Assembly (NCBI GenBank): GCA_002150815.3
Contig: NDFF03000137.1
Span: 124,001 to 188,000, forward strand
Source of the DNA: Grammothele lineata
Taxonomy: Eukaryota > Basidiomycota > Agaricomycetes > Polyporales > Polyporaceae
Length of the DNA: 64,000 nt
Reading direction: 5' to 3'
Under the pieces are notes generated by a model that was not told the origin of the DNA, ran no database searches, and saw only the letters and a list, made by a program, of their open reading frames with translations. Each line of letters opens with the position of its first letter. The first letter of the stretch is position 1. Of this stretch, positions 12,457-23,333 are shown one piece after another. The position numbers and the translations under genes are program-made.

Positions 12457-13694
12457 ATGAAGAAGAAAGTGAGTAATTGCCATATGTCCACATCGTACGG
12501 GAATAACATAGTCATAGGTTCTCCTCATGGGGGCGTCCGGCAGTGGGAAGACGTCTATGCGTTCTCTGATATTGTGAGTATGTCTATCATCCCACATTTT
12601 AGTTAAACCTAATAGACCCAGTTCCAATCAGCCTGCTTCTCTTACATCGCGTCTTGGGGCGACGATAGACGTCGAGCAGAACCATCTCCGCTTCTTGGGC
12701 GACCTTATACTGAACCTCTGGGACTGTGGCGGTCAAGATGCATTCATGGACTCTTACCTCTCCATTCAACAAAGCACCATCTTCCAACACGTCGGTGTCA
12801 TGATCTATGTCTTCGAAGTTGAGACACGAAACATGGAGAAGGACCTCGACTACTATAAGGCGTGCCTGGCAGCGTTGCAGAAGTTCAGCCCGAATGCATC
12901 CGTCTTCCTTCTTGTACACAAGATGGACCTCGCTCGCGGTCCTAAGATGGAAACCTTGGCACGGAAAGCGAAGGAGCTCAAGGAAGTCAGTGGTGATGTA
13001 GACGTGACAGTCTTTGGCACTAGCATATACGACGAGTCATTGTACAATGTGAGTCTCTTCGTTTATTCCGTCCACTTGCGGCCCTAATGTATCGATACTT
13101 TATATCCCTTTAGGCATGGTCCAGAATAGTGCATACACTCATCCCGAATGCATCTGTGTTGTCGCGACATCTTGCCAAGCTCGCCGCCGCATGTAATGCC
13201 ACAGAAGTCGTCCTCTTTGAACGCACCACCTTCCTAGTGATTGCCACTTCCACTCCGCCTCCCCCGCCCCCCATCGCGTCGTCTATATCTTCTGGACCAT
13301 CATCATTCCACACCAATGGGCACCTATCTGCGACTCACTCGGAATATAGCTCGGATAGCGACACAGATCCGCATAAATTGGCCCCGACACGATACGAGCG
13401 AACGTCAGAGCTCATCAAAGCCTTTAAGTATTCGTGTTCCAGAGTACGCGAAGACTTCGTCGCGATGGAGATGGAGCTGCCAGAGTTCACTGCCGTGCTC
13501 GACGAGTTGACAAGGAATACATGCGTGCTAATTGTTGCGCACGATCCGTCAATAGGTCAGGATCAGCATCTGTATGTGGTCAAGTCGTTACTAACTGGTG
13601 ATGTCCTACAGAGACGGCTGGACTGAGGTTGAACATCGCTCTCGCCAGGCCGAAGTTTGAGGAGCTCCAGGGGAGTAGTCTTCTAGGAGTATGA
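12457..13694 (+). CDS. GTR1: Gtr1/RagA-type small GTPase
   Basis: Five exons (12457-12468, 12518-12573, 12622-13048, 13114-13555, 13612-13694), 339 residues. Rag GTPase that with Gtr2 signals amino-acid sufficiency to TORC1 at the vacuole. The first exon codes only MKKK. G1 is MGASGSGKTS, then SRLGATIDVEQNHLRFLG, G3 LNLWDCGGQDAF, SYLSIQQSTIFQHVGVMIYV, and G4 VHKMDL. The C-terminal roadblock-like half (residues ~170-339) ends with RLNIALARPKFEELQ. A Ser/Pro-rich loop of about 45 residues interrupts that half after FLVIATS. The last intron has a good branch site (actaac) and restores the conserved ETAGLRLNI segment. Confidence 0.95.
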
Positions 13695-14806
13695 TCTCCA
13701 GACCCGGACTCCCTGTCTCGCTATCATTTGCTTGCTGCTATGTTTATACTTACCTAGATGTCTATACTCTACTGTAGTCCCAGTGATGAATCCTCTTTAC
13801 GTTCCTCTTCACTCGACATTCTGTCCACACCCTCAGGTCGACCAACAGCTCCCATCCTGAAACCGAACGATAGACGGCTTATGTAAGTTCTTCCTTAATA
13901 CCACCTTCCACATATACATCAGCTAATTGACCAATTCTTGATAAACTCTGCGCCGTTAAAGTGCCTATGCTGGGCGAACCGTGTTTTTCCAGCTCACCTT
14001 CTGCAGCTGGAACCTAACACCCTATCTGTTTCGGCTTTCCAATCGTAGGATCTCCGGAACTTGTCGTGCTGAGGTGATCACATGTGGCCTGAGGAAGCAT
14101 GGCACTATTCACCGTTGGAGGCGCTAAGCATCCCCATCCAGACAAGTATGTTGCAGTTGATGTCTAGATAGTGCAGTGCGTTGATATTTCACATGTTGTC
14201 CATGGGCCCTGACCCAACGACTATTTTGCAGTCGTGGCGGAAATAGGTCCTTCACAACACAACGCGGGCATGGATGTCGTGGCCTTCAAGCTACCTGGAC
14301 GTATGGAAGGTCTTGAACGTCTGGGTGGCGGACATAGAGGGCGTACGTAAGGCCTAGAGCTGCTCTGTCTGCGCCCGAGGTCTGCTGCCATCCCTTCTGC
14401 CCGCGTCCTCCGAGGTCCCGCCCTCTCTCCTCACCGCGCTCCTTTCCCGCCATATTCAAATTCGCGCATCCCTACGCTGGGCCACGTCTAGATACTCAAA
14501 CAAGGCCGTGCCGCTCGGCTAGTACTTTCGGCGAAACGGCAGCATCCCGTGCCAGCCCAGGCGGCAGTGGTGGTATCGGCCCCCGAGGTATTGGTCCTAC
14601 CCGCAGTCAGAGTGTTGGGATCCGCCGCCGCCTCGTGCTGTACGGTGTCTCAGCGGCGCGATGGATGTGCGGATAGAGATCATCTTAAATACTCCCTTGC
14701 CCCCGGGGGTTAACACTCTACCCCCACTCTTCCAGTCTGCATGCCCCAGCCACTTGCAAGTCGCACTTTCAGTGCTCTATATAGGCCATGTCGTGAGTGT
14801 TCCAAT
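13695..14806. other. Geneless stretch before DUF6533 gene
   Basis: About 1.1 kb with no recognisable gene. A TATA-like ctatatagg at about 14777 lies some 30 bp upstream of the DUF6533 start chosen here. A short possible spliced frame near 14100-14350 matches nothing I know and is not called. Confidence 0.5.
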
Positions 14807-16438
14807 ATGGCCATAGGCCGCAGATTGTTGATAGATTGTAGGGGTGAATCGTGTTGCCAAGTGGCTGCCGTAGGTATGCACAGTATTCGGCTGGTTTCGA
14901 TATGCAACAGAGAACTCATAATTCCCTTGATAGCACTGCTGTTGTACGAGACAGTTGTCACGTTTGATAGAGAAGTTAACAGCGTTTGGAAACGACGCAC
15001 GTCTATCGCAAGTTGGATTTTTCTCCTTAACCGCTATCTTGTCTCTGCGCTGTATCTCGTGAACATTGCCATGTACTTTGAAACCAACGCCAGCGTGAGT
15101 GGATCTGTCAGCTCTCTCAACATTCATCGGTACTGATTCGAACAATGTAATTCTAGAGGTAAAGTGAATTAGGATGATCGTTTCTGGGAATGCTTAACGC
15201 CATCTGCAGCTGTCGCGGTCTTGTCTACGCGTCACAAGTCCTTGATATATTGCCCTATATTGTCTGGGCTCGTGAGTATGGGTACTTCTGTCACTGTCGC
15301 ATTAGCTCACGGCGGTCCTCGGCTCTAGTATTCTCAAGCCTTCGTGCCTTTGCCATAGTGGACAAGCGATGGGTTGTCTCCCTATCGATCTTCATGCTAT
15401 CACTTGCTCCTGTGGGGACGTACATCGTGAGCTTCACTGCGTTCACGCAGCGCGATTGGCGTGCTAAATTTGACTACCAGTTTGAAGACATACACAAACG
15501 CCCACTCGAACGCCCGTTGTCCGTGGCAGGCCACTGTACGACAATTAAGGATTACTCTTCAGACGTGTCCAACCTGTGAGCTCTCGTCAACGTCCCACGA
15601 CCTGCTAAGATGAACTGACAAATATCACCAGACGTGCGTACCATGGAGCCAGCCGTGATGAGCCTCTGATCTAAGTGGCTCGGTCCCCCGGCAGTAACTG
15701 CGGTGTCTAGAACGTGTTTGGTCCTCTCTGATGCGCTCGTCCTCGGCGTTACGTGGGCGAAGACGTACGGGATCGTACGATTTGCAAGAGAGCATAGAAT
15801 GGGGAGCACATTCTCTCTACCGACGGTTCTATTAAGAGACGGTAAGTGGTTAGGGCAGGCAAGGTACGGTAAGACCACCTGGTTACTGACCATTTCTTCA
15901 GGATCCATTTACTTTGTGTGAGGAAACACTCTAGTCCATATGATATACCGCTTGAACCAAATCAACAGGATATGGACGTTATTGAACGCTCTACATATTG
16001 CAGGAACATATATTCAGGTAAGCACGATATATGTTGTGCACAGAATTATGAACTCACTGTGCATGGGTCAGTCCATCCAAAACCTCACTGTGTTTACCGA
16101 TGGGTGAGAGCTCAATGGTTCTAAGCGCTGTTTGCAACCTGCCTCCTGATTGCTGGGCGTATCCTTACAGCCTAACGTCGATTCTTGTCTCGCGCTTCAT
16201 CCTGAATCTTCGCGAGGCCGACTCCAACTCCCCTCACATCTACAGTCACATGGATAGTTCTCCGGCTGACGACTCGTTCATGAACCCCGACAAGTGGTGG
16301 CATACTGTCGAGCCCGATATCCTAGCGCCTCTCGGTGCCCCTCTCTATCCCCCATTCACTGTTTCCAGAGCTCAGGGAATTGAGGACGAGGCTCATGAGA
16401 TGTATCGTACTCAATCATCCGTAATGACATGGCCGTAA
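14807..16438 (+). CDS. DUF6533-family multi-spanning membrane protein
   Basis: Agaricomycete membrane family of unknown function. Exons supported: 14807-15129, 15210-15271, 15329 to about 15535-15578, about 15695-15841, 15902-15917, 15969-16017, 16072-16103 and 16171-16438. Hydrophobic segments in order: IIPLIALLLYETVVTFDREV (the DUF6533 signature), WIFLLNRYLVSALYLVNIAM, ASQVLDILPYIVWALFSSLR, VVSLSIFMLSLAPVGTYIV, TCLVLSDALVLGVTWAKTYG, SIYFVIWTLLNALHIAG, and LTSILVSRFILNLREA near the end. The C-tail is hydrophilic. The junction between 15535 and 15695 is unresolved: the best GT donor (15579) is out of phase with either acceptor (15675 or 15694). The start could also be 14741 or 14876. Confidence 0.72.
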
Positions 16439-16683
16439 AGCTATGTATCCACTCAAGTGTCTGTGAACCTCCCGGGCCGGCGGGCGTTGTAATGGGCGCG
16501 TGGTTTTACGTCGAGGATTGATGTTGGCGTCTATCTATTGGCTTCCCTCGATCTTCGGCCCGGTTTTCTTCCAGGGGATCGGCCGGCCGTGCCGGGGGAC
16601 TATACAACAAATTCCTCGCCAGGCTGCGGACTCTGCTCCGTCTACCATCGACGAAAACCCTCGCATTACAATCAGCTCTATCA

Positions 16684-17691
16684 ATGACCATCGACGCCTC
16701 CTCTCCCTCTATCTCTATGTACTCGGCGTCGAATGGCACGGCTGACACGGAATCCAGCCCCCCTTCGTCTCCTGTCGCACGGGTGTACATTGTCCGGCAT
16801 GGCGAGACGGACCACAACCGGGAGGGGATCATGCAGGGCCAACTCGACACGACGCTGAACGAAGCGGGCATCGCGCAGGCGCGGCTTGCGGCCGACGCAC
16901 TCGCGGACGTGCCCTTTGGCGCAGCGTACAGCAGCGACCTGCAACGCGCGAGAAAGGTGGCGTGCTCCCCGCCCCCGGCCGGCGTCGCTGTTGTCGGAGT
17001 GTAACCCAGACGACTATATCATGCTCTTCTCTAGACCGCGGAAATTATCCTTGACGAACACCCAGACGTGGGCTTGGAGCAGACCGCGGCGCTCCGCGAA
17101 CGGGTGCGTTCATGCATGCGTAACTGGCTATATGCTCCCGACCCCCGCTCTGTGGGGCGCTCCCCACCGGCGCACCTTCCGTCATCCCTCCCACACAGCC
17201 CCCTGCGCTCCGGCGTAGTACGTGTACCCGATGAGAGAGCGATGCTGATACTCCGGCCTTTGACGCAGTACATGGGCGACTGGCAGGGCAGGAGCATCGT
17301 CGGGCGGGGTGAACCCCCCGCAAACTTCGAGCCCGCTGCTGCCTTCAGCGCGCGGGGCACCAAATGGTGGAACGAGTGCGTATTGCGGCACGCACAGCGC
17401 GCCGCGGCTGACCGCTCGCGCACGGTCCTCGGCGGAGACGACACCGGACTCGAATTCGAGCCTGTTCACATCCTGATGGTGTCACATGGGGGTCTCATTG
17501 GGAACCTGGTGACAAACTTGTTAGGGAGTCGGAAGGTGCGCGCAGGAAAGGGGGTGGTCGTAGGCCGCTGTTACAACGCGTCGATTTCGGTGATAGAGCT
17601 TGATGAGAAGGGACACGGGGTGCTAGTAAGCTATTCTGATACCACACACATCGACGGAGAGTTAGTGGAGAACGTGGATGTACAGCCGTAA
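16684..17691 (+). CDS. Histidine phosphatase (phosphoglycerate-mutase-like)
   Basis: Three exons (16684-16956, 17035-17103, 17269-17691), 254 residues. The RHG signature RVYIVRHGETDHNREGIMQG carries the phosphorylated His. LNEAGIAQARLAADAL, AYSSDLQRARKTAEII and RERYMGDWQGRSI follow, and the second catalytic His lies in ILMVSHGGLIGNL near the C-terminus. It resembles the small cytosolic Det1/TIGAR-like phosphatases more than glycolytic mutase; the substrate cannot be told. The second intron (165 nt) is unusually long for this locus. Splices are in phase and join conserved blocks. Confidence 0.88.
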
Positions 17692-17862
17692 TGAGCAGGA
17701 GATATAGAGGTTTGTGGGTATAGATCAGCGAAACGCTAAAAACCAATGGTTTGAAACACATAGTAGTACACGGATCCATACAGATGTAATACAAGTACAG
17801 CAGCGCATGAATCTAGCCATCGAAGGCCGATACATCATGGCGATTGGTTAGACCCGGGCGAT

Positions 17863-18991
17863 TCACGGATATGCGACGCCAGCTTCCTTCATGAGGTCGT
17901 CGACATCGACGTCTGCGAGGCAGTAGGTTAGCCTAGGAGCACGCACGTCTCAAACAGAGCCGCGAGTCTCACGGTCCTCAGTGTGCTGCATGCGCGAGGC
18001 GTAGGTGCAGGTCAGACCTACAGACACATGTCAGTCCACATGAGCGCACGAGCCAGCCAAGGAAAGTAGATAGGCTACCAGGGCCGAATATGAAGTCACC
18101 GCCGTTTTGTGAGAAGGACCCTTGCTTTCCAATGAACTGCGGATTCTTGAGGCCATCCTACCGATATGCTCGATCAGGGTTAGCGGCGAGAGGAGGCGAT
18201 GTGCGACCCACCCACGCGCTTTTCAGCGCATTCGATATGAAACTTCTGCCAACATAGCTGCGCTTCTCTTGGCCCGCAGGGGTACGATCGAGGGACGAAG
18301 AGAGACCAAATATTTCGTACAGCTCGCGAGATGGGTTGGCGTATAGAGCCCCCCGAAAGTCGGTCGTCTCTGGGGCGGACATAGCCTCCGATCACGCCGA
18401 GAGCCTTGGACCGATCGGGGCGGGCTGCTCACCCGAGTAATGTTTGATCATGTTCCACTCGCCACAGCCCACGACGACGAGGCGAATGTTGGCCTCGTCA
18501 AGGGCGTCCTTGCGAACAGAGGCGAGCTGGGCAACATATTGCTATGCGCAAGGCAGGTACAGAACTCTGGTGAGCGTTTCCTGCGGACGGGGAAAACACA
18601 AAAGAGAGACAGTTACTTGACAGGTCTGTGGTGGATTGCAGTCAGCTGTGTGTCCCGAAGCTCTCGAGGCGCGCAGGTAGAACTATTGTGCCACGCACAC
18701 CGCAGAAGAAGTGGCCTGTTCGCCACCGCGACCGTGGACGTATACGTATGTGGATCGGGATTCGGACGCCGACGGATTGGAATGGCGGTGGACAAAAGCT
18801 CGTTAAAATACAGAAAATGGTAGCGTCCGTAGCACGAGAGGCTGCGTACGAATGAATACGACAATAGTCTTCTTGTCTTCGAAGAGGCTGCCAAACAAGA
18901 GTTGGTCGCCGTCGGCGTTGTAGATGGTGGTTTGTGCTGCCTTGGCGAGCGTATCGGTGTCCGGGAGAGTGGTATGCGGGTTGGCGGACAT
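17863..18991 (-). CDS. Peroxiredoxin-like thioredoxin-fold protein (AhpC/TSA-like, CxxC)
   Basis: Eight exons (18991-18850, 18715-18699, 18625-18617, 18541-18433, 18369-18212, 18157-18079, 18017-17973, 17912-17863), 202 residues. The redox site is built from three exons: VVFIRHFFCG, then TCQ from a 9-nt microexon, then QYVAQLASV, giving a C-G-T-C motif. LVVVGCGEWNMIKHY, GALYANPSRELYEIFGL and GGDFIFGPGLTCTYASRMQ match the fungal peroxiredoxin-like (PRXL2/AhpC-TSA_2) family, including the conserved FIFGPG turn. These proteins are thought to act as small thiol reductases or peroxidases. The start at 18991 gives a usual-length N-terminus. The last residues are VDDLMKEAGVAYP. Confidence 0.9.
18617..18625 (-). 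other. 9-nt coding microexon (TCQ) of peroxiredoxin-like gene
   Basis: Exon acctgtcaa lies between acceptor cag and donor gtaact, in phase 0 on both sides. It supplies the second cysteine of the CxxC motif. Without it the motif would be lost though the frame would stay open. Confidence 0.8.
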
Positions 18992-19262
18992 GGCAGCGGA
19001 TGTAAGCAGACGCTAGCGGTGGCGGGCCTGAGACTGACAGCAGACACGGTCCGAGGCCCTCGAGCGTCCCAAGGCAACCGGGTACACGACCGAGACGGAA
19101 GCGGAGCCAAGGGGGCGGAAGGTGGTTACGTAATCAGGGGGCTATGCGGTCATGGCCTGAGCTTCGCTGGGCGACAGCTCGTCCTCAAAAGCCTTGCGAG
19201 TCCGACCGGCTGTCCACTCGACTGCCTCCCTTCCGCTCCCTCTTCCGCCGCCACTGCCTGTC

Positions 19263-21542
19263 ATGACCACCGTCTCAGACCGTACCCCGCTGCTAGAAAA
19301 CGGCAACGGTGCCACTCACCCAAAGCCCTTCTTCGCTCGCCTCGCAGACTCCCTCGCGCCCGAAGACCAACCGTCGTGGCTGAAATCCTACAAGTTCTTC
19401 TTCTTTGGGTCCTATCTCAATATCCTGCTCCTATTCGTACCCCTTAGCGTGATATCCCATCAACTCAATTGGGATGCTGCCCTACGTTTCTCTTTCAGCT
19501 TTATTGCCATCATGCCTCTTGCTGCCGTGCGTCATTCCCGCTATTTAACCAACTGCTTCGAATTGACGCGCGGGCTTCGTAGTTGCTTGGCACTGCGACG
19601 GAACAGCTTTCTCTGAAGCTAGGGGACACGCTCTCTGGCCTTTTGAACGCGTCCTTTGGCAATGCGGTGGAGATCATCGTCGGCGTGGCGGCTCTCCTCC
19701 AGGGTTCGTTTTTGACCGCTAATCGACCTTCTCTTGGCGCCTTTTTGATATCACATCCCCCAGGCGAACTCCGTATTGTACAGACTTCGGTAAGCACGCC
19801 CTAAAGAATTTCATCCGCCGTCTATATGCTCAAGTTTCGTTCAGCTCCTCGGCTCCATTCTCTCCAACATTCTACTGGTTCTTGGATGCTCCTTCTTTGC
19901 AGGTAAGCAACCTTGTTTGACACCTGGATACAATACCAAGCGCCTACCCATGCTGTCCTCCTTGTACCGCCTGGAAGTTCATGCACATGTGTTGCTCTTC
20001 AGGTGGCGTTAAGTTCGATGAGAGTAACTTCCAAGTGACTGCTGCGCAAGCGTGAGTGCCTCACATCGCGGCGCCTTACACTGCCTCGAGTCTAATGCTT
20101 CCATCGGAATTTCTAGCTCCAGCTCGGTGCGCCTATTCTCACATTCGCCGTGCCTCGTGTAACCCATGACGCACGTCCCGGGGCGCGTTCGCTGACCGAA
20201 TTCGCAGCTCATGACCCTCGCTTGCATAAGTACGTCGCACAGCCTCGCCTCGTTACCCGAAATCCCGATGCTGATCTCTGAACCATTTTCTTGCTCACTC
20301 CTGCAATGGCGTTTTGTGCGCACCCGGTTTTGGCCGTTGACATGAACAGCCTTGGTGATTCCTGCCGCCTACCACAGCGCCAAATCTCACTCCATGGAGG
20401 ACGGCCCTGTCAACTCGACGACTGTCGCCCATATGGTCAAGGCGATGGACCCTAGGTCCGAGCTTGGCCTTCAGCTGCTCGATGAGAACTCCATTGAAGG
20501 ACTCAAAACCATCTCGCGAGGCACTGCGATTCTTCTTCTCATTGTCTATATCGCATATCTCATCTTCCAGGTGCGTCTGTTTGCCCGAAGAACCACTCTT
20601 GGAAAGACTCGTGCGCTAACAAGTCTGTTCTGTCCTCCCACAGCTGAAGACTCACGCGTACTTATACGTTGCCGAGGCGACTAACGATGAAGTAGAAGAG
20701 CCCGAAATGAACATCTCGGCTGCTTGTTCTGCGTTAGTGTCCCGCACAGCGTCTCGCAACTATCATGGCTGATGGCGTTCGTTTCCAGGTTGCTGCTGGT
20801 GACTGTGATCACGTCTTTTTGTGCAGACTTTTGTAAGTGTGATCAATACTTTCTACGGTTGGTTACTTACTACTGGTGACAGTGGTTGCATCTATCGAGG
20901 AGACCGCTGAACGGTATCACATCCCGAAGCCGTTTATCGGTTTGATCCTCCTCCCCATTGTGGTATGTATATCTAAAACAATATCCAGACCTTTGGCTCT
21001 AATACGTCCTCAATAGGCAAACGCTGCCGAGCACGTTACGTCCGTTTGGATGGCAATGAAGAATAAGATGGAGCTCACTATCGGTATCTGTGTCGGAAGC
21101 TCGATTGTGCGTAGTTTGTCAAGTGTCAGTATAAGCAAAGGCTGACTTCTGCGTATCTCTGCCTAGCAAATCGCCGCGTTTGTTGTACCTGTCCTCGTTA
21201 TAGTGGGCTGGATCACGGGACACGATCTCACCCTCTTCTTCGCCGATTTCGAGGTACGTTGTATGGTTCTTGTCCTTGCAGAGCATAGGTACTAACGCCT
21301 CTCCAGACTATTGTGTTGTTCGTGTCTGTGCTCCTTGTAAACTTCCTCATTCAGTATGTGTTAGTAATCGGCTCCTAGTGTGCACTATCTCATGGCATCC
21401 GATGCAGGGACGGCAAGTCGAACTACATGGAAGGGTTAATGCTCATCACGCTTTATCTCGTGATCGCACTTGCCTGTATGTATCCCACAGCCCCTACCAA
21501 CGAGCGTCTCACTAATTCTTGCGATTAGTCTGGGTATCGTAA
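19263..21542 (+). CDS. VCX1: Ca2+/H+ antiporter (VCX1/CAX family)
   Basis: Sixteen exons starting 19263-19526, 19583-19703, 19764-19789, 19845-19902, 20003-20051, 20117-20126, 20208-20229, 20350-20570 and 20644-20732, continuing to 21529-21542, give 429 residues. CAX exchangers load Ca2+ into the vacuole against protons. The two alpha repeats are clear: [20 protein letters not shown] (GNAVE) and [20 protein letters not shown] (NAAEH). An acidic linker between the halves ([10 protein letters not shown]) is typical. About eleven hydrophobic segments are seen. The N-terminus ([12 protein letters not shown]) has a dileucine-like signal common in vacuolar proteins. Several exons are tiny (10, 14, 22 and 26 nt). 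Confidence 0.93.
20117..20126 (+). other. 10-nt coding microexon of VCX1
   Basis: Exon ctccagctcg, between acceptor tttctag and donor gtgcgc, codes for the SSS part of QASSSLMTLA and restores frame between a phase-2 and a phase-0 junction. The next exon is only 22 nt. Confidence 0.75.
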
Positions 21543-22163
21543 GATTGTCTTGTTGCTCACCCTGCTTGCACACCCCCGGCGACACCCCTGCAAGCAGCAC
21601 TTGCCATCGTGCCTTTTAGTCCACACCAGTATATCCCCGGCCTCTCAAACACGCCCCCTCCCACCCGATTCCTTCGTTTTCATCCTGCTTCGATTACTGA
21701 CCTATAGTGTACGCACCCCGGGCCTCCAGGGTGTGTCGACGAGCCAACGCTCCGAGCCAGCGGCTTTCGCCGACCCAGCCTTGTCGCTCCGGCCTAATTC
21801 GTCTCGCGTTCCATCGCGCCGCCTCTTCCCATCCCGCAGTTAGGATCAACTGCATCCCAGGGCCAATCTGGCGCTGCGCTGAGGACATTCGTCCGGTTCC
21901 TACCGTCAATCTCATCACATCGCGCTTGTTATCGCGGCTCTTGGTAAAGTAGTACCTACACTCGGTCGACTGTAGACTCGTTTGTGCTCGTATGCGCCAC
22001 GGCTGTATCCGCTCAATATATAGCATTCGTAACATACCCAGTACCCGTCGACGCTCATGACTGATATCCCGAGCGGGATAGATCGCCTTCCCGCTTGTGA
22101 AGGTACACATTACATTCTAAACAATTCTTCTCGCTGGCCCCTCACCAACTCCGCATCCTCATA
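21543..22163. other. Intergenic stretch between convergent VCX1 and Ecm15-like genes
   Basis: About 620 bp of convergent 3' regions. Nothing recognised. Confidence 0.5.
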
Positions 22164-22840
22164 TTACTTCTGTGAGAGGATCTGCTCTACCCTTTTGACC
22201 TTGCCGTCGTTCCCAGTGCCAGGCGCGATCTCCCGGTCCACGCGTGTCCCGATACGGATGTCGGTAGCGATGCGGGGGGCGCCCTTCGCGTGGACCGCGG
22301 CGTGGCAGTCGTGGATGGCTTGCATGACTTCCGACCACGGCCCTTCTGCAGGCGTCGATGCGTTAGATGACACTGTAAGAGACTCTGCATGTCTAGCAGG
22401 CGTACCCAAGTTGGTACCGTATCCGCTTTAGCAGGTCGAACGTGAGGGGTGTTAGGACTTCACAGCATATGCGAGACCCACAACAGCGGGACTCACTGCA
22501 TCTATTCGAGTATAAGCCTGCGAAGTTCGAGCCATATAGGAATACTTGAATGGACTCTACCACCAGCGTACCTTGTATTGCAGACCGGTCTTCTCGAGAA
22601 CACGCTGGCATTCCGCAATGTACTCCGCGACCTAGCCCAGCTGCTTCAGGAAAGTCCAAGACTCCGGCCTACGTTATAGCGTACAGATGGCTCGCCAGTG
22701 CCCATCGGAATAAGGCAGAAATCTGGAAAGAAATGCGAAGCGATGGTGAAGATCCCAGCCCGTCGTGTGCGCATGTGTGCGGACGAATCTGACTAACCGG
22801 CAACAGCGTAGAGGTCTGTTTTAGAACTTGTCTCCGCCAT
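22164..22840 (-). CDS. Thiamine-binding / UPF0045 (Ecm15-like) protein
   Basis: Six exons (22840-22798, 22722-22685, 22631-22572, 22501-22497, 22425-22406, 22345-22164), 115 residues, full length for this family of small cytosolic ferredoxin-like-fold proteins (yeast Ecm15). Conserved blocks: DFCLIPMGTGEPSVAEYI, QRVLEKTGLQYKMHGYGTNL, EGPWSEVMQAIHDCHAAVHA and RIATDIRIGTRVDRE. The MHGYGTNLEGPW motif, which lines the thiamine site, is made from four separate exons, one of them only 5 nt. Related proteins bind thiamine; a precise cellular role is not known. Confidence 0.92.
22497..22501 (-). other. 5-nt coding microexon (ATGCA) of thiamine-binding gene
   Basis: ATGCA sits between acceptor gaatag and donor gtgagt, flanked by introns of 70 and 71 nt. 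It codes for Met and two bases of His in the conserved MHGYGTNL motif and corrects the reading frame between the flanking exons. Confidence 0.8.
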
Positions 22841-23333
22841 TTGTCTATTCCTCCACAAGGGCCGATAAGTTATGCCGCTGCAATAGCTTGAGAGGGAGGT
22901 GGAGTTGGAAGTACTAACGCAATCAACAGCGCGATACCTTCGGCGAGGAGTTCCTGTCGAGGATCACCAATGCGCAAGTTGAGTCAAGCATACAATCGGT
23001 AATCATGATATGACCGCGTGACGTCACGCGTTGGCTTACCCAGGTAAGTATCCCCGTAAGTCCTCCTCAGCTTCCTCCTTCAACCTCTCAGATCTCGGAT
23101 CTTTGATCCGAGCGCAACTGTCGAACGGTCGGACCGACGGCCCGGAGCGTGTCGGGCGCTAGAGCGTCGACACTGGTGGCGGCGTCCCCGCCCATTCAGC
23201 GACCCGGCGGCTCGCTCTCCCACTCTCCCTGTCCGCCGAACGATCCCCTCTCACGTCGTCTCGCCATCTCGCTCAGCCGTTGTATCTAGCAAGGTCATGA
23301 TACGAGCACTCTGCAGCCCTCTCCTGTGAAAAT
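22841..23333. promoter_or_regulatory. Divergent intergenic region, Ecm15-like / GID5
   Basis: About 490 bp between divergent start codons. A short direct repeat around 23095-23110 (gatctcggatctttgatccg) is visible. No TATA box. Confidence 0.5.

Noticed and set aside
14100..14350. Possible small spliced gene (MALFTVGGAKHPHPD...)
   Set aside because: One plausible intron but no recognisable protein and no clear stop or continuation; insufficient support.
15095..15209. Possible 2-nt microexon AG in the DUF6533 gene
   Set aside because: A donor at 15130 (gtactg) spliced to 15210 closes the frame without needing so small an exon.
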